A stretch of 64,000 bases of DNA from Gavia stellata (Eukaryota > Chordata > Aves > Gaviiformes > Gaviidae): positions 10,803,001 through 10,867,000 of the forward strand of contig NC_082611.1 in assembly GCF_030936135.1 (NCBI RefSeq), written 5' to 3'. Shown here in pieces: positions 27,299-41,600 of the stretch. How positions within the stretch are numbered: the stretch's first letter is position 1; each line of letters starts with the position of its first letter. The notes beneath the pieces were generated by a model. That model did not search any database and had not been told where the DNA came from. It worked only from the letters and a program-made list of their open reading frames with translations. Both the position numbers and the translations under genes were made by a program.

Positions 27299-30200
27299 TG
27301 TCTACATAGCTAAAGTGCAACAGAAACATACCTAAAGACTGAAGCTCAATTTACACACAAGCCCACATCTGAGCCTGAACCTACACAACAAACATTTTGC
27401 TGGGGCATAGCCTCAGTCTTCTGGAGAGATCATTCTTGCAGCCTGATAATAGGTGTTTGACTACCCAGTGCCCTTGTAGCAATGGATGCAGGAAAAGCAG
27501 CAGCTCATTTATGAAAGTCATCTATTCTATGTATTGAAGACACAGCAGAGAGAGCTGGTACCAGGTTTCAAGGACCACAAGCAGAGATTTTCATTTTGTA
27601 ATGAATATTATATTCTTATTGTAACTCCTACTGCTTGATTTTCAAAGCCTAGATTCCCCCCACTCCCGCTTTGAGAAGTGGCTCTGGCAGGATAAGGAGG
27701 CAGAGAACCTGGCTTGCTGCTGAAGTGTCTGTGAGTGTTTCTGGAACACCCTGCCTCAGCATCCCAGTCCCTCAAAGGGCCTTTACAATGACTTCCACCT
27801 TGCTTCGTGAGGCTTTTGACAGTCAGGAATGCTGAAATGGTACTGTAACACTTGGCAAGACTTCCCTGATTTGGGCAAACAGAACAAAGTGTCATAAGAA
27901 GTCAGCATAAAAAGTAATATGAGACCACAGTTCCGGGCTCACGAGACCAAAGCGTCAAGAGATTTACTAAGGTACCTGAAAATGCAAATAGATATTTTAA
28001 AGTATGTAATTTTGTAATTATTGTTAAAACCCTGTGAAATAATGGCCTTGCTTACCTAAATCCTTCTAGAATTTCCATCTTTTAAGTACTGAAATATCTC
28101 TAAACATTGGCCTTCAGTGCTCCAGGAAGCCGAGTTACAGAGAAAGACAGCAGCCTGCTCATATTTTAAGGAAGACTAGGAAAATGTCAGTGTGTGACAG
28201 CAGAGCATCCAGCTAAGGTGATGATCGCCAGTGGGCTAACCATGTCCTAGAAACCCCTTACTCTCTTATAATGAGAAGAAAAAAAGGAAAAGTGAGCAAA
28301 TAAGGATAAGCTAGGTGTCTAATTCAGCTACCAGTAAGGACAAATGCCTCCATTCAAGATTAAGCCATTAAATTTATTGAATATTCATGTTTAGTGAAGT
28401 ACAGGATGTCTTGTGTTTTTATTTAGGGTTTTGTGATGTGCATGCAAATCAGCTTCAGTACTGGTGATATTAATCATCCTATCCTCCCCCAAGATCTATG
28501 GATTGTCATTTCACATAGTTATTAACAGTATCGTGTCTCTGTTTCTTGCTGTTACTCCCTTCTGCACTACTGCAGTTCTGTAAAGTACCACGTGGAAAGG
28601 GAGAGATTTGTTTTGCCTTTTCCACAATAGCTGAACTGCTCCATACACGTGGGTCTCAGCGTAAGAGCTGAATCTCCATGAACCAAAGTCCCAGCTCATA
28701 GATCTGGAAGTTACACACAGACAAATGAAAGTTAGTTCCCAAAGCACCAAGATCTCTTTTTGGTCATCTTCTACCCTGGCACTCACCAGAAACAAAAAGC
28801 ATTGAAAGCAAAATTGTCACTTCACAAAGTCCATCCATACTATAAAAAGTTAAATTCATGGTCTTATTTCCCACCCTTCAGTCAGTGCTCACTGTGCAGA
28901 ACCACCACAGCACCAGTTACTCCATTCTCACACCTGGGCCACAGAGAGGCAAGAAAAAATTTACTGTGGAGAAATGTAAAAATATGAACCTAGGCTCTAG
29001 AGAATGCCGAAAAGGATGGTGCTGTGCTCTTTCTGCTGCTGCTTGGAGAAAATTTGATTTGCCAATGAAGAGATGAGTTTGGGATTTGCAAAGTGACCAT
29101 ACCCCACTCTCTCTCCCCTTTTAGCTCTGCGTCTTGAAGCAAGCACTGTGTGGTGTGGCCCTGGCCCCCTTCAAATCATGGCTGCCTCCGTCGACAGGAA
29201 TTACAAGTCAATCTGGAAAGAGTAAAGCTGGTCATTCAGGGTCATGCCAAGAGTTGGTTGTATCAGTAGTGAAAAATGCAAATCAGATGACAACTTTTAG
29301 AGCTAAAGTTCAGGTATCTGTCTAAGAAATTCAGTGCTATGTTCAGGATTCCAGCAGACATGGTGAAGAGTCTTACTATGTTCAGGGGACTATAGGGGTG
29401 AGTGACAAGTCCCTGTGGATGCAGCATGACCAAAGAGTTGGAAACCTGGCCACGCTGAAAGCCGAGCAATGGAGGGAGTTTGGGCTCCAGCAGGAGAGAA
29501 CAAAAAGAAATAATATCAAGTGCAAGATGATAGAAATCTGTAATATCTCAACATGGGAAATTAGAACAATACATCAACGTCTGCAGGTATGCAAAGTTTT
29601 TTGAAAGACAGCAGGAAGAATCACAAGACAGCTGATGAGTGACATTACAGAAAGCATTACACAATCATGGATAAGATTTATACAGCTATAAACATGAAAA
29701 GTAACATGTGAATACACTTTTTAAAAACTTTTTTACTTCATGGAGTTCTGACTTTATTGTATGCCACCAATTCCACATCTGCTCACCATGGCTTGAGATA
29801 TCACTGCTGGACTGAGCTTTGTATGAGCACACATAGCCGCAGGAACCCTTATTAATATAAGTTTACAATCCTTACAGAGCTGTTTCAGAGCTGATACTTA
29901 CCAGTTAAAGTTGGTCTTTCCTTCCCTTACGCCAGAAAGAATGACAGGGTCCCTTGGACTCCACAATCGCACCAAGCCTCTCCAAGGATAGTAGTACATG
30001 CAGCTGGAGTGCAGAATAGAAGGGAAACACCATTTCTGATTTTAAATGCATAAGCAAATTTGCATCCAATTTCCATGCTTATTAGAACAAAATAATTTTT
30101 CTCTCTGCACATAAAGGGCTTTGCCCCTTTAGTGACAGAGAGGGCTGTTTCAGATGGGCTGGGAACTGCAGTGACTGGTTAAACTTTGTCAAGCCTGTCT

Positions 30201-33200
30201 GCATAGGAGAAAACAAACAACCCAGGCCCCAAGCCTGCAGATGTGCACTTAATGAACTCTTGAGTTCATCTGCTAAGAGAAATCATCCATGTCTCTCACA
30301 CATCACATGTATTGAGGAAAGGGGAGAGGAGGGCCTGGGTGGCATCCCGTCCCCTCCTTTCAGAGGGAGCAAGCCCTACGGAACAGAATGGAGCACATGA
30401 ACGTGCTTCCTAATGACTGCTGTAGAAACCGCTTTAATGCAGGAAACGCTAGCGACCGTAGAAACAAAATAGTTCCTTTTCATGTGTTTTACTTAAGCCC
30501 CTATGACTTTCTTCTGTGCCTGAGTGTAGGAAGGCTGGGAGTGGGAATTTGTTGGTGGCTTACCACAACCCTATGCTTTAAAAAAAAAAAAAAGTCGTTA
30601 GACAGTTTGATGAGAAACCTGGGAAGGAACTAGAGGCTTCGCAATGGGGATTTAATTATTCTAGTATTGACAAAAATGAGAATTAAAGGAGGAATCAACC
30701 TGCTGACTTCCACAGGCAGTAAAAAACAGGTTTATCTTTCACTGTTTATTGAGCTCTTAGATATGATAAATTCAATAATGGTCTGGTGGGTGTTTAGTGC
30801 TTCATGATAATATATCATTGGGCTTAAAGTAATCATGGTTTTAGGCTATGAAGGTAACAAATAAGACTTCAGATAGCATCATGTTGCTAAGCTCAAATAT
30901 TCCCAGAAAGATGGTGGGAGAGGAGGGAGGAGAACAAGGAAAAAGTGATATTTAAAGCAAACAGAGTAAATAATGCAATCACGTTGATCCCAGTAATAGC
31001 AAACAGTTAAAAGTTATAATGGAAGTTACTGGAGTAAAGCAACAACATATCAAATATAGACAGAAAGCAATTACAAAAGGTATAATAGAAAATTGAAAGG
31101 ACAAGCTAGCCGATGTAAAAAGCTCACAAAACCTCTGTAAAACATTCAAGGGGAAAAAGTTGCACTTGCTAATACTAATCCATGAAGGCTCAGGGAATGC
31201 TAATTAACATAGAGCTGCTCTTCATTTGTACAAGGATGTATGGACCTGTTCCACGTTTAGATAAATGACTGAATGACAGAGACTAAACTCATTGGTGTTC
31301 TTTTAAAAGCAAAAAACATTACAGAGTTCTGGCATCAGTCGATAACGCACCAGAAATAGATTTACTGGATTTTCAGAGACTTTCAGTGATTTTCTAAAGC
31401 CACCAATCTATCTGCAAGGAAAACATGACTTAACCACACGTTAATGTGAACACACCACTGGGCATGATTTGAGCCAATGCTATTGTGCTCAGCTCAGGAC
31501 ATTTGCTACCTTTCAGGCCTTCTCGACACCACTCATTGCATTTACCTTTGCAAGAAGCCCTATTTAAATTACTTTCAGACTGGAAAAAATAGAAATACAG
31601 ATACCATACAAAGCAGGGAATACTGAATAGGAGGAAAATAGACACCAGTCATCTCAGGGTTCAATTCCACATTCAGCCTCAGCTCTTCTGGACAAGTCAG
31701 TTACTTAGATGTCTAGTAGGATTTTCAAAGCCATCTTAACCTTCAAAAGCCTCAGTGCTTAGTCCATGTTTCCTCAGCACAGGGCTGAAAAGGCTATTCA
31801 TTACTTATTAAAATTGCTAATTCTACAGTTGCACTTTCAATATCTGAAGAACAAAATTAATACGAGGAAGAACAGCAGCAGGAATCAAGTTGCGATCTCA
31901 GATGGGTCATGCTGAAGGCCCACAGCATTGCCTTCTTATTTTCACAGTACAGACATATTTGCTGATAGAAAGCAAGATATCTGAGAGTAACACCATAGTA
32001 TTGAACTGCCATATCAGAGGATGGCATGTCCACTGTCAGCCTTGGCTGACTTAATTTTCTTTTCTTTCTTTCTCTGGTGAGTTAGGGAAGTTGGCAAAGA
32101 TCATAGATATTCCGCTGTGTAAAAAGTAACCTGGTAGGAGGTGGGGAGCCTCAGTCAATATATCAGCACATAAAGCAGTAACATTTATTTTAGAGATTTC
32201 CTCCTGAAATCCTATCCTCCATAGGAAGGGAAGCACTGAGCTGGCTGGCATGTTGGGCACTTCACCCCCTCTTCGGCCCCGAAGAGATCTACAGACCCAA
32301 TGTCACACTACATTACCATTTTTCTCCTACATGTTCTTAATTAAGAAAAACAAATGAACACTTAGCCCAAGAATCTGAGTCATACAACTATGTATCTTAC
32401 ATTAAATAGTGCAACTCAACAAATACTGAAATTTAGATTTTAAAAATAAACACATCAAAGACTATTAACTATGAAGAAACCTGTACTTCTCCACCCTTGC
32501 TAAGAATGCTCATTTCTCTGTTTTGAGATGAAGAATTTGTTTTCTTGCTTTTAAGCACATGGTCTTTAAATTGCTGTATCTTTATTTAAGAACATTGTTG
32601 CTTATGCATCAAAAGCACTTGTTCTTGGAATCTGACAGCCCTCTAATAAAGATGCTTTAGAAACTAAGCTGAACCATCTAGAAATTGTGAAATTCAGTAT
32701 TTATGATCCATTTCATTCTTAAACAATAGAACTCTGTGCATCACTGATGACCCAACAAAATATATGTAATATTCATTGTTGCTTTTGATAGAAAAATCAA
32801 GTAACATGCAACGCCATCTTTATCCAGAGGGCCTTACTCTCATTTCCAACAGAATTCAGCCACTTACCTATATTTAGCTCACCAAGCAAATGAATTAATC
32901 ATTCTTTCACTATTGTGCCTGCAAAAAAGAACAGTAAACACTGAGCCTTGAAAGTTTTCTAGTAGGAGTCAACATCTAAATGTTAGTCCCGTTCTGCATT
33001 TATTCTCTGTATTAACATAAATTAATTAAAGATGCAACAAACAGCTTTGACATTTTCAATAGGACATACTGAAAAGGCCAGTCCAACTGGTACTGAAGTC
33101 TTGGTTTTAAGAGCACAAAACCAATTGCAAACCTTAGATACGCAGAGCGAATGATACCTAAATATTCAACTCAGAAGAGTACAGAAAGTAATCTTAAACT

Positions 33201-33886
33201 GAATCCACCATTTCTGCACTGAAAAGCACTGGAATGCAGTCATGCTGTATAAAGGAGATCCTCTAGAGCTACCTGCTCTATTGCACCAAGGCAGAGCTGT
33301 CACCACCCCAGGTCTGTGGGTGATGCCCTGTGAAGACTGCAGAGGTACCAGGTGCCACCCAGGTACCTGGGCTGAGCAGCTGGAGGCAGGAGTTTGCCCA
33401 TGCAGACCACCATGTTCATACAAATCCTCCCCCCCAGTGCCCCAGTCAGGCTGTTCATGGCTAGCTCGCACAGACCTCACTCTATCCTCGCTTTATGCCT
33501 GCGGCTCGGGGGATTTGAGACACCACATTGCTGATTTTTCTGCTTGGATCTGTGTAGCTGATTATTGGTTTCTAAATATAATTGGAGATATTGATTTCTT
33601 GGCATTTAGCTCTGCCTTAGAAAATTACATCATGCGTTAGTTCTCCCTGTGTTCTCAAAGAGCACCATGACTTCTCTGCCAAGTGAGAAACTGCAAGCTA
33701 TAGTTTTTCTTAGGAATAAACACTTGAAAAGCAGAACAAACCTCAAAACACAGGGCTAGAAGCAAGTAGGCCACTAGTGTGCTGCAGAAGGCAAAGAAAA
33801 GAAAATTTTGAGAGGAGACATTGGACAAATCCTAGATTTAGAAGCAAGCATTAAATTAGCAAGCATTAACACTTTTTTTTTTTCTT

Positions 33887-33892
33887 TTTATT
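33887..33892 (-). promoter_or_regulatory. candidate distal polyadenylation signal AATAAA
   Basis: A minus-strand AATAAA followed by an A-rich run and a GTGTT element, about 1.6 kb past the stop. It would mark the longest plausible NOMO 3' UTR. The genomic A-run could also mislead oligo-dT priming. Confidence 0.3.
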
Positions 33893-34389
33893 AACAGCAT
33901 TTCCAATGTTTAAGGTCAATCATCAGCAAGTCCCACAGTTCAGAGCTCAGAATACCTGGTACTCCCTCAAGGCACATGGACATGTGCATTTCTTCCTCAT
34001 ACATTCCCCCAAAGTAGCAATAGTTTCTTAACATTCACCAGCTTAAAATAAAGATGTACTGAAAATGTACAATTTTTTGTAAGTCTTACCAACACTTTGG
34101 TGTTTTCCCCCCATGTATTTCATCACAGCAATATAAAATTCAAGATCATTAAGTGGAGAGCATGATAGTTTATTCACCTCAAACTCTGTAATACATGCTT
34201 TTTCAACATTCTTCATTTTTATTATGATCTTGATAGACTTTCCCTCAGAGAGATTAGAATTATCACCGAATGAAGTTTTAATTATTTAGGCCCAAACTAA
34301 AGCAAAATATCCACAAAAATAGCATAAAATCTTTAGCATCCAAATTTTTAAGACTGTTTGTAAGCTTAAATATTTAAATGTAAAGGGAC

Positions 34390-34395
34390 TTTATT
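34390..34395 (-). promoter_or_regulatory. candidate polyadenylation signal AATAAA
   Basis: A minus-strand AATAAA about 1.1 kb past the NOMO stop. Further AATAAA hexamers lie at 34,218-34,223 and 34,169-34,174, so tandem sites are possible. Confidence 0.3.
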
Positions 34396-34889
34396 TCAAG
34401 TACTGTAAAAGAGAAACATTGCCACTTACTGGCAGTACCAATGTCTTTGCAATATTTGTAGGCATTTACGTGCATCTTTCAAAAGCTCTATTAACCTTTA
34501 TACTATTTGTCAATAAAAAGCCCCATTAACATTTAAACTGTGTATGTCCAACTGTCTACTTCAAACAAGAATCAAAAGATAGCCTGTAAGAAACAGTTAT
34601 TACAGACTACATTATTGGGACTGTACACGTTTGAGATTTCAAAAAGCTCACATTTCTTAAAGTAAAAAAAAAAAATAAAAAAAATAAAAATCAATCATCA
34701 GTTGGCAAAAAGGCTGCACATGGCCTGAGCAGGAGATGTGACAGCCACACAAGCGAACGGGTATCACCGACAACGCAGTACAGCTTTGGAAAGAATAGTA
34801 CAACCAGCTGGAGCCACTTCAGTAATACTGAATCAGAGCTTACCTGACATTAACAACTAGCCTTACCTGACATGAACAATTTGTCTTCA

Positions 34890-35482
34890 TCGGGCAAAAA
34901 CTTGATTTTAATAAAAGATAACATAATCATTGGATAAGAACTGAAATCACAGCTGTGCAGATGACAGACTCTTCAATCAAACTGCTGAATGGGAAGTGCC
35001 CAAGACATAATTCATCAGTTCATGTATGTCCCCCAAAACTTTGTTTCAAGCACCACTGATTTAGTAAAAACCCATTGCACTGCTTCTGTAAAGTCGGTAT
35101 TACAAAAGGTAAGGAAAAATGATCCCAAAATCTAGAGACTGAAAGTGAAGTCAAGCAGTCTATTACCACTGCTTTTACAAATCATTAATGAAGAGAGCAT
35201 GACCTTTTCCACTGAAGAAAAAAAAATCATTAATTGTCTTCAAGTATTGGAGATACACTCACAGTGACAACAGAGGCATTCGTTTCATTACTTTACAACA
35301 AGGAAATCTACAGACTCCATAGAAAATTTACAACCAAAATGGAGCTAGTGTGACAAACGGCACTCATGTAGTAACAACGAAAATGTAAAGTCCGCAAATT
35401 AAACAAAAATGTATTTTAGTGGCTTCGCTTCCTCAGGCTCCAATTTGACGAAGCACCATTTCATGCAATCATTCCTTTCATC
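34890..35482 (-). other. NOMO1: NOMO 3' UTR, short form
   Basis: Unique AT-rich sequence runs from the stop codon to the first polyadenylation signal on the minus strand, about 0.6 kb away. The 3' limit is inferred from that signal, not observed. A longer UTR reaching about 33,870 is possible. Confidence 0.55.
34907..34912 (-). promoter_or_regulatory. candidate polyadenylation signal ATTAAA
   Basis: A minus-strand ATTAAA lies about 570 nt after the NOMO stop codon. It is the first signal I found in that direction. Confidence 0.45.
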
Positions 35483-35614
35483 TCACGTCCGTCTTGTCTT
35501 CTGTTTTTTTGTTTGTCTCTTTGCATCCTCTGAGCCACCTGTGTCAGAACCTGTCTGTCCAAGAGCACGGACTCCTTGCAGTCGAGTTGTCAGCTGAAGC
35601 AGTAAGGGAATAAG
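35483..35614 (-). CDS. NOMO1: NOMO exon 31 (residues 1166-1208 and stop)
   Basis: The terminal exon. [20 protein letters not shown] leads into a polar, basic cytosolic tail ending KKQKTRRT, followed by TGA at 35,483-35,485. The tail matches the mammalian C-terminus closely. The acceptor is TGTCCAG. Confidence 0.97.
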   Translation of the reverse strand, partial: LIPLLLQLTTRLQGVRALGQTGSDTGGSEDAKRQTKKQKTRRT

Positions 35615-38600
35615 CTGGACAAAAAAAAACCAAGGGGAAGCAGCTTGTGGTTACAATGGTATGTAAGGTCTGAATGATAACGTTCTTTAGACCCATGCGT
35701 CCCCAAACAAACAGAATCAATTGCATAAATGGCACATCCACAAAGATATCAGAGAATGGCAGCAAATCTTGAGAAGGAATCAAACCAAAGTTCTGGGAAT
35801 TTCTGATAATCAAAAACTAAAATGATTGTCAGTAACTTTTTCTCCTGCAGGCATCTAGCCACAAACAGCAGTTTGAGTCCTATTTGAGTTGACTGCTATT
35901 TTCAGTGGAGGCACTTTCAGTGACACTGTAGAAAATCCTGGAGAATCCCACGTTCTGTGCTGTCTTACCCATGTTTGAGAGGAAATCAAACTGCACAGAC
36001 AAATTTCTTTTCTCTTATCAGCAAAACAGAAATCCAGTCATATCAGAGGAGACTAGAAGAGCATGGCTTGTTAACAAAGACAGAGGGGGTTATATAGTAG
36101 GTAGTTATATTCCTCTTGAGAGCTTTTCACTAGAGAGGGTGTAAAGCTAAGAGACCAGACTCAATGACTCGCAAGATTTTTTCATTTCTATTATCACTGA
36201 GTCTAGTTATCTGAGTTTGAATGATGCTGTATTGTTTTTATCCCAGAGCCATCGAATGAGAAGACAAAATTCAGAAGCAGCACAGGAACCCAACTTTCAC
36301 ACTAAGTTTTCTTAAAGCAAGGTAGTTGTCAAAAAACTTGACTACATTGTGGCTTTTCTTAAAATGGGTCACATAAGGTGACTGCTGACTGCATCTCTGT
36401 CTGGATAACCACCTCAACAAACCCTCACTTAACACAGTACGAAGCATTCATTGATAGGACAATAATATTTGGATAAGACAAAAAAAACCAACCATGACCT
36501 ACCTTATCGTGGTTGTAACCAGCCAACAACAAAAGCAGCGTCAGTGGTAACGCAATGTAAGATCCTTGGGCAATATCTTGTTCAGGCAGCTTCCTCTAAA
36601 ACAGTGGGGGCCATGAATTTTTTTTTATTATTTTTTTTTTAAACAAGTCGTTTCGATTGTGAAATCCCTCAGCTTTATGCAACATCAGCAATAGGATCAT
36701 GTGGCACGTCCAGCCTTCCCATCTGACTTTCTTCTAAGTACTGCTCTAAGATTTACTTTACCTTCAACTTCAAAGCAGTTCCCTTGATCAAATTCACTCA
36801 CCCATTACCTTCTTCCAGGGTTTTGCTGTTTTTTAAAACTAATTTCCTGATAGTCAGTCTCCACTTACAGTTAACCTGCTGTGCTTTGATTTACCTGTCA
36901 CATGCTGCCCAAACCTCTATGATCCCAATGATAATACTAGAGCAACCATACTAGCACAAAATCTTTCAGGCACATCTGCATCCTTCATTTATAACTGCCA
37001 TTTCATGTTTCCCTCATGTTTCACTGGCATCTGAACATGCAGGATGCAAAAAGAACTAGATCATTTAAGTATTACAGAATGAACACTTCACTAAATTGAC
37101 TGCATTGTTCAGAAGTGCAAAAAGACACTACTCTCTCTCAAGGGAGAAGTTTTCCCCTGATGCTAGTTTGAGAACCCCTCTGCTTTACCTGCTACCTCAG
37201 CTCCAATAACTAAAGCTCTCTTTTTGGCCTGGTGATACTTCTTTCATATACACAGAAGTCTTTAAAAGAATTCTGATAACAATCCTGTCTTTCTCCTTCA
37301 GCCCCCAGTTACTGCAACCTTTCAGTTACTGTCATGGCTATAACTCCTTCCTGAACTCCTTACCTGCGTCCCATAATATACCAGGTTATTACAACCCTGC
37401 TCAATGCCTTAAACATGGCCAAATCCAAATTCATTGCCACTTTAACGCCTCTTACAAACCTCTTTATATTTATTTAACAGAAAGTTTGGCCAAGACCACA
37501 AAATACATGCAGGCTATACTACCAGACATTGCTCTCAAGGTGAACGCTTGAACATTTCAGTATTTTGTACTTACAGTGGGACTGAAGATCAGTGTAATGT
37601 GTTTATGATATCCAATAGCAGTGAATGAAACTTGAGGCAGGGTGTAGTCATACTGTGATTTAGACAACGTAGAATCCAGGAGCACCACGTAATTCTGTGG
37701 GTAAAAAATGCACTCAGTCTACAGCATCAGTAGCAGTCTGAGACAAAAATCAGATTCAAAGGCAAAAGTCAGTTTAACAGGCTTCAAATCTTCTGAGACA
37801 CTGGTCACTCCAGCATGAATACAGTACTGCAGGCACACCAGAAAGAACACTTCAGTGTCCTTAGGGAAAAAAATTAAAGTGACCTAAGCTAATTATTCAG
37901 CAATGTCCTTACCTCTCCATCTCGGAGCAGTGGTGGGAAATGGAAAAATAGCGATAGGCCTAAGTTGACTGTATGAATTGGGTTGTCAAGGTTTTCACTT
38001 TTGTAGAGCTTCACCTGTGAGGGAAAGAAGAAAGCATAAACCAGGTACTTCTGAGTCTGCACCACAGTAAGTCTTTCAGACATCCCACATCTTAAGGGAT
38101 AAAAGCACTTCAAAATTCATCATGTGTTTTATAAACAGAAAGTTGTCAAGTAAGAACACCTGGAATTGTTCTAGCCTGGGATGTGAAAAGTCACAAAAAC
38201 AGTCTTTTTACAGAAACTGAAATAATTTAGGAACAACTGCTGTCTGACATTTTCACACATCTAGTGTATTAAAAGTAGTCTGTGCTGTGCATCAACCAGA
38301 ACTGAGTAATTACTTTAAATAGTCCCAGCAGTTTCACAGGAATTTGCAGCTGGGAGTTGTTTCTATTTCTCTGATAGGCTCATTTTGCTTGATTTCAATT
38401 TCTCTACACTTACTTAACAAGCTAGACGTCCTCAAGCTACAGAATAGGCCTGAAGTCCTCAGCAAATACAGTTTGCCCAGAAACCAGCATAATTAAAAGA
38501 GGGTTGTACCATAGTCGAACAAGGCTGGTAGCGGCAGCAGCACTGCCTTACATGAGGCTGCCTCTACACACAAACGTTTATCAGCCACTGCGCCTCCTCC

Positions 38601-41600
38601 AGACGGCACAGTAAGCGAAGTGACAGCTTTGGTGGACCACTCTGCAGCAGCCTTCTAGCATCTATACAACTGTCCGTAAACCTCTGGATCAGATATTTGC
38701 CGAGACTCAGCCCTCCTTGCAGACACAGCCCAACTAAATTCTCGTTGATTCTGCCCAGTGCTACCGTGGTTGCAGCTTCAATGACAGCTCAGCAGGGCAT
38801 TTCCAATTGTTTCATCAAGCCCATGCAACCAGAAGGGACCAGACTGAGGTCACAAAACCACTCACTTGTGCCTGTATCAAATCTTAGCACATCTTTCAAA
38901 AACAAAAATTTCTGCCTTGAAAGCAAGGGTGGTGATATGCACCCATCAACAGCACACGTGCACTACATGCAACACAAGACCCAGCCTCACATGAAACACA
39001 TACAGGCTTGGATACCTTCCATATAATTAAATTTTGACATAAATTCCTATTTTCTTAGGCTGAACTGCAAGGGTCTAGATTTCCCTAGAAAGATGGGAAG
39101 CTTGCTCAGGTGCTCTTCAGTAAAGTGATACATTTTCCCTTCACACCTGCTCTGAGTGTTGGATCCTTTGGACATCTCCCAAAAAACCCAACAGCTTAGC
39201 AATGAGAACTTGGCAGGTGAGAAGCATAACAGACTAGTCTGAAAGAAATCCAGGCACTGCATTTATATTTGTAGGTAACATTTCAAGAAGCTTTTAAACC
39301 TGAGAAATGGTACTATAACTCCTATCGCACTAACACCTCTTGCAGGTACTTCCACCATTTGCACCGTAAGCCAAAAGGATCACAGGTGTTTAGCAAGTTT
39401 TTTTTTCAGATCACAGTGCAGTCTTTTGAATTTTGAAAATTTCAGCTTTACTATTTGTCTCATACTCTCTCTTATAACTGTACTTTTAAATTCATGTATC
39501 CTATGGTATCGTTGCATTCACATGGTATCTTCTTGCTAGCAGACATGCATGTCAAAAATTCCAGGTATTTCAGGAATTAATACAATTCTCTGATACAGGG
39601 GACTCATTTCACCCCTGCTGTCTTGCTCTCCCTACGGACAGGGCATCCCTAATCAGAGAAGCAGACCCAGAAATGTACAGGGCAACCTGAGAAAGTATTT
39701 CTTAAACATACTGCCATGAAAAATGGAAACATAAAAGTAAAGTAGTGAGGAACACTGGAATCTTAATTCTATCTGGAATTCAAATTCACCTTCATTAAAG
39801 TTTTAGTCATAATTTGAACTAAATGTGTGCTCTGGCTACTGAACAATTTCCAGTGACCCTGCAAAAAACCACTGGGAAACCAACGGCAAATATACTTGAC
39901 AAAGATGAAAGGCTTGAACTTACACATAGCGTGGAGAGATATTCGGAAGATGTAATTACATTTCCACTTAAATCAAATTGATTAATTTGCCGGAACGCTA
40001 TAATATTAACCTCATCAATGTCACTGTTCCCAACCTGCAACATAGAACACAGTCATGTTTTTACCAACAGAGGAATAGTTAACAGACAACAGTTAGCACA
40101 ACACAAATATTGTTCATAATTTTAAACAAGAAGTGAATTTTGTTCTATACTAACCACATGGAAACTTGAAGGCTTTCCAATTGCAAGTACTTTTCCTCCA
40201 GAGTGCACAGCTCGCAATTACAGACTTGTGCATTATCAGCACAAGGCTGATGGCATTAATTTAAACTAAAAATGGAAGAAGTATCAAAACCACTCATTAT
40301 TTTGGAAGAGGCTGAGTTACATACACAGGACTGCCTGATGTCTGAACACTGGTCTGAATACTGGTCTCAGTATTTTGCATCTGTGCTGAGATATGCATAT
40401 TACTATGCTACAATGTTTATGCAGTTGATTAACAAGGAATATGCTCATATTATAATATAACCTACTTCAAAAATATATAACTTTACATTCTTCAAAATTG
40501 TTTAAAATACAAAACACTTGTGTTTCTAAACCTGAACTCCAATCAAAGTAAGTAAAGACATTTACTCAAATAATAACTACAGTAACAGACAGGTTATAGT
40601 TAGGCCAGGTGCCATATCAACAGTCTGGCACCGCTGAGGCTGTACAGTTTTCCTGCAGGTGTCATTCAAACGCTTCTCTCTCCTGGAGAAAATGGCAGGC
40701 TAGCGAGGATACTATTGGTATAAGCTACTGCATACAGCTGTCACTTGCAGTACATAACCTTCGTATGATTTTCTGGAATTTGGATTGCCATTCTCTTCCC
40801 CTTCCCAACCAGCAAGCACTCCACTCTTCGCAAGAAGACACTAAGAACTTGAAAGATTTCTGCCCTTCTGTTTTGCTGCAAAGGAGGGCACCCTGGTCGG
40901 GCGCGTGTCTGAGCTCAAATAATGACCATCTCCCACCAAAAAGTTCTGCACAACTTACGAAGGCTAATGAACCTTTGCTGGATGTCAAGAGATAAATGTG
41001 AGGCAACTAAATTGAATCTGTAAGAATGGAGGAATATTTAACAAGATTTCATCAGTTTTCAATTCAAAGTTATTATTACATTTTATAAAGATTTGCTAGT
41101 CTGAATGACAATTTCATCTACATCAAGACTGCAGGATTTGGACCAAGTAAAGCATTACAAAATCTGTCTATTAATCAGTAACTAAATACAATGATAGCAT
41201 AATATGACAATTATGACATCCTCAAGTCGCTAGTGCTTTGTTCCACATCATAAAGAAATGCTGAAAGGTATTCTATACATTTATTCTCTCATTTCTGGAT
41301 GTATAGTTTTTATGACTGTGAAAGAATCATTTTCACTTGTTTACTGTTTGGGCTTTATCTTATTTCAATTTTAAGCTATGGTGCTGACACACAACTTGGG
41401 GCCCATATTTAAGGAGCTAACTTGCTGAAAGCCACTTGTCTAAACAGAATGCATTCAACTACATTGCTGCTGACAGAACAGACATAATGCCTAGACAGAT
41501 GCATTTCATATTTAAATGATATTACAAAAAAAGAAAAAATTACCTCAATTGCCCGATGCTGTGGTAAAGCTCTTTCAATGTGATCATTGCCTTCAGCTTT

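Larger units (their letters stand above)
25861..33870. other. intergenic sequence downstream of NOMO, no assigned gene
   Basis: Unique AT-rich DNA with a poly(A) run at about 30,581-30,594. An open frame of 132 codons at 33,242-33,640 (plus) resembles no known family. The only protein-like segment is at 27,059-27,298, listed separately. Confidence 0.55.

Noticed and set aside
33242-33640. A 132-codon plus-strand open frame downstream of NOMO
   Set aside because: No family resemblance, Cys/Pro-rich composition in its GC-richer part, and no splice or promoter context that supports expression.
1-33870. Possible XYLT1 3' end, expected from human gene order downstream of NOMO
   Set aside because: None of the XYLT1 C-terminal sequence I know was found in plus-strand frames; its coding exons are probably outside the window.
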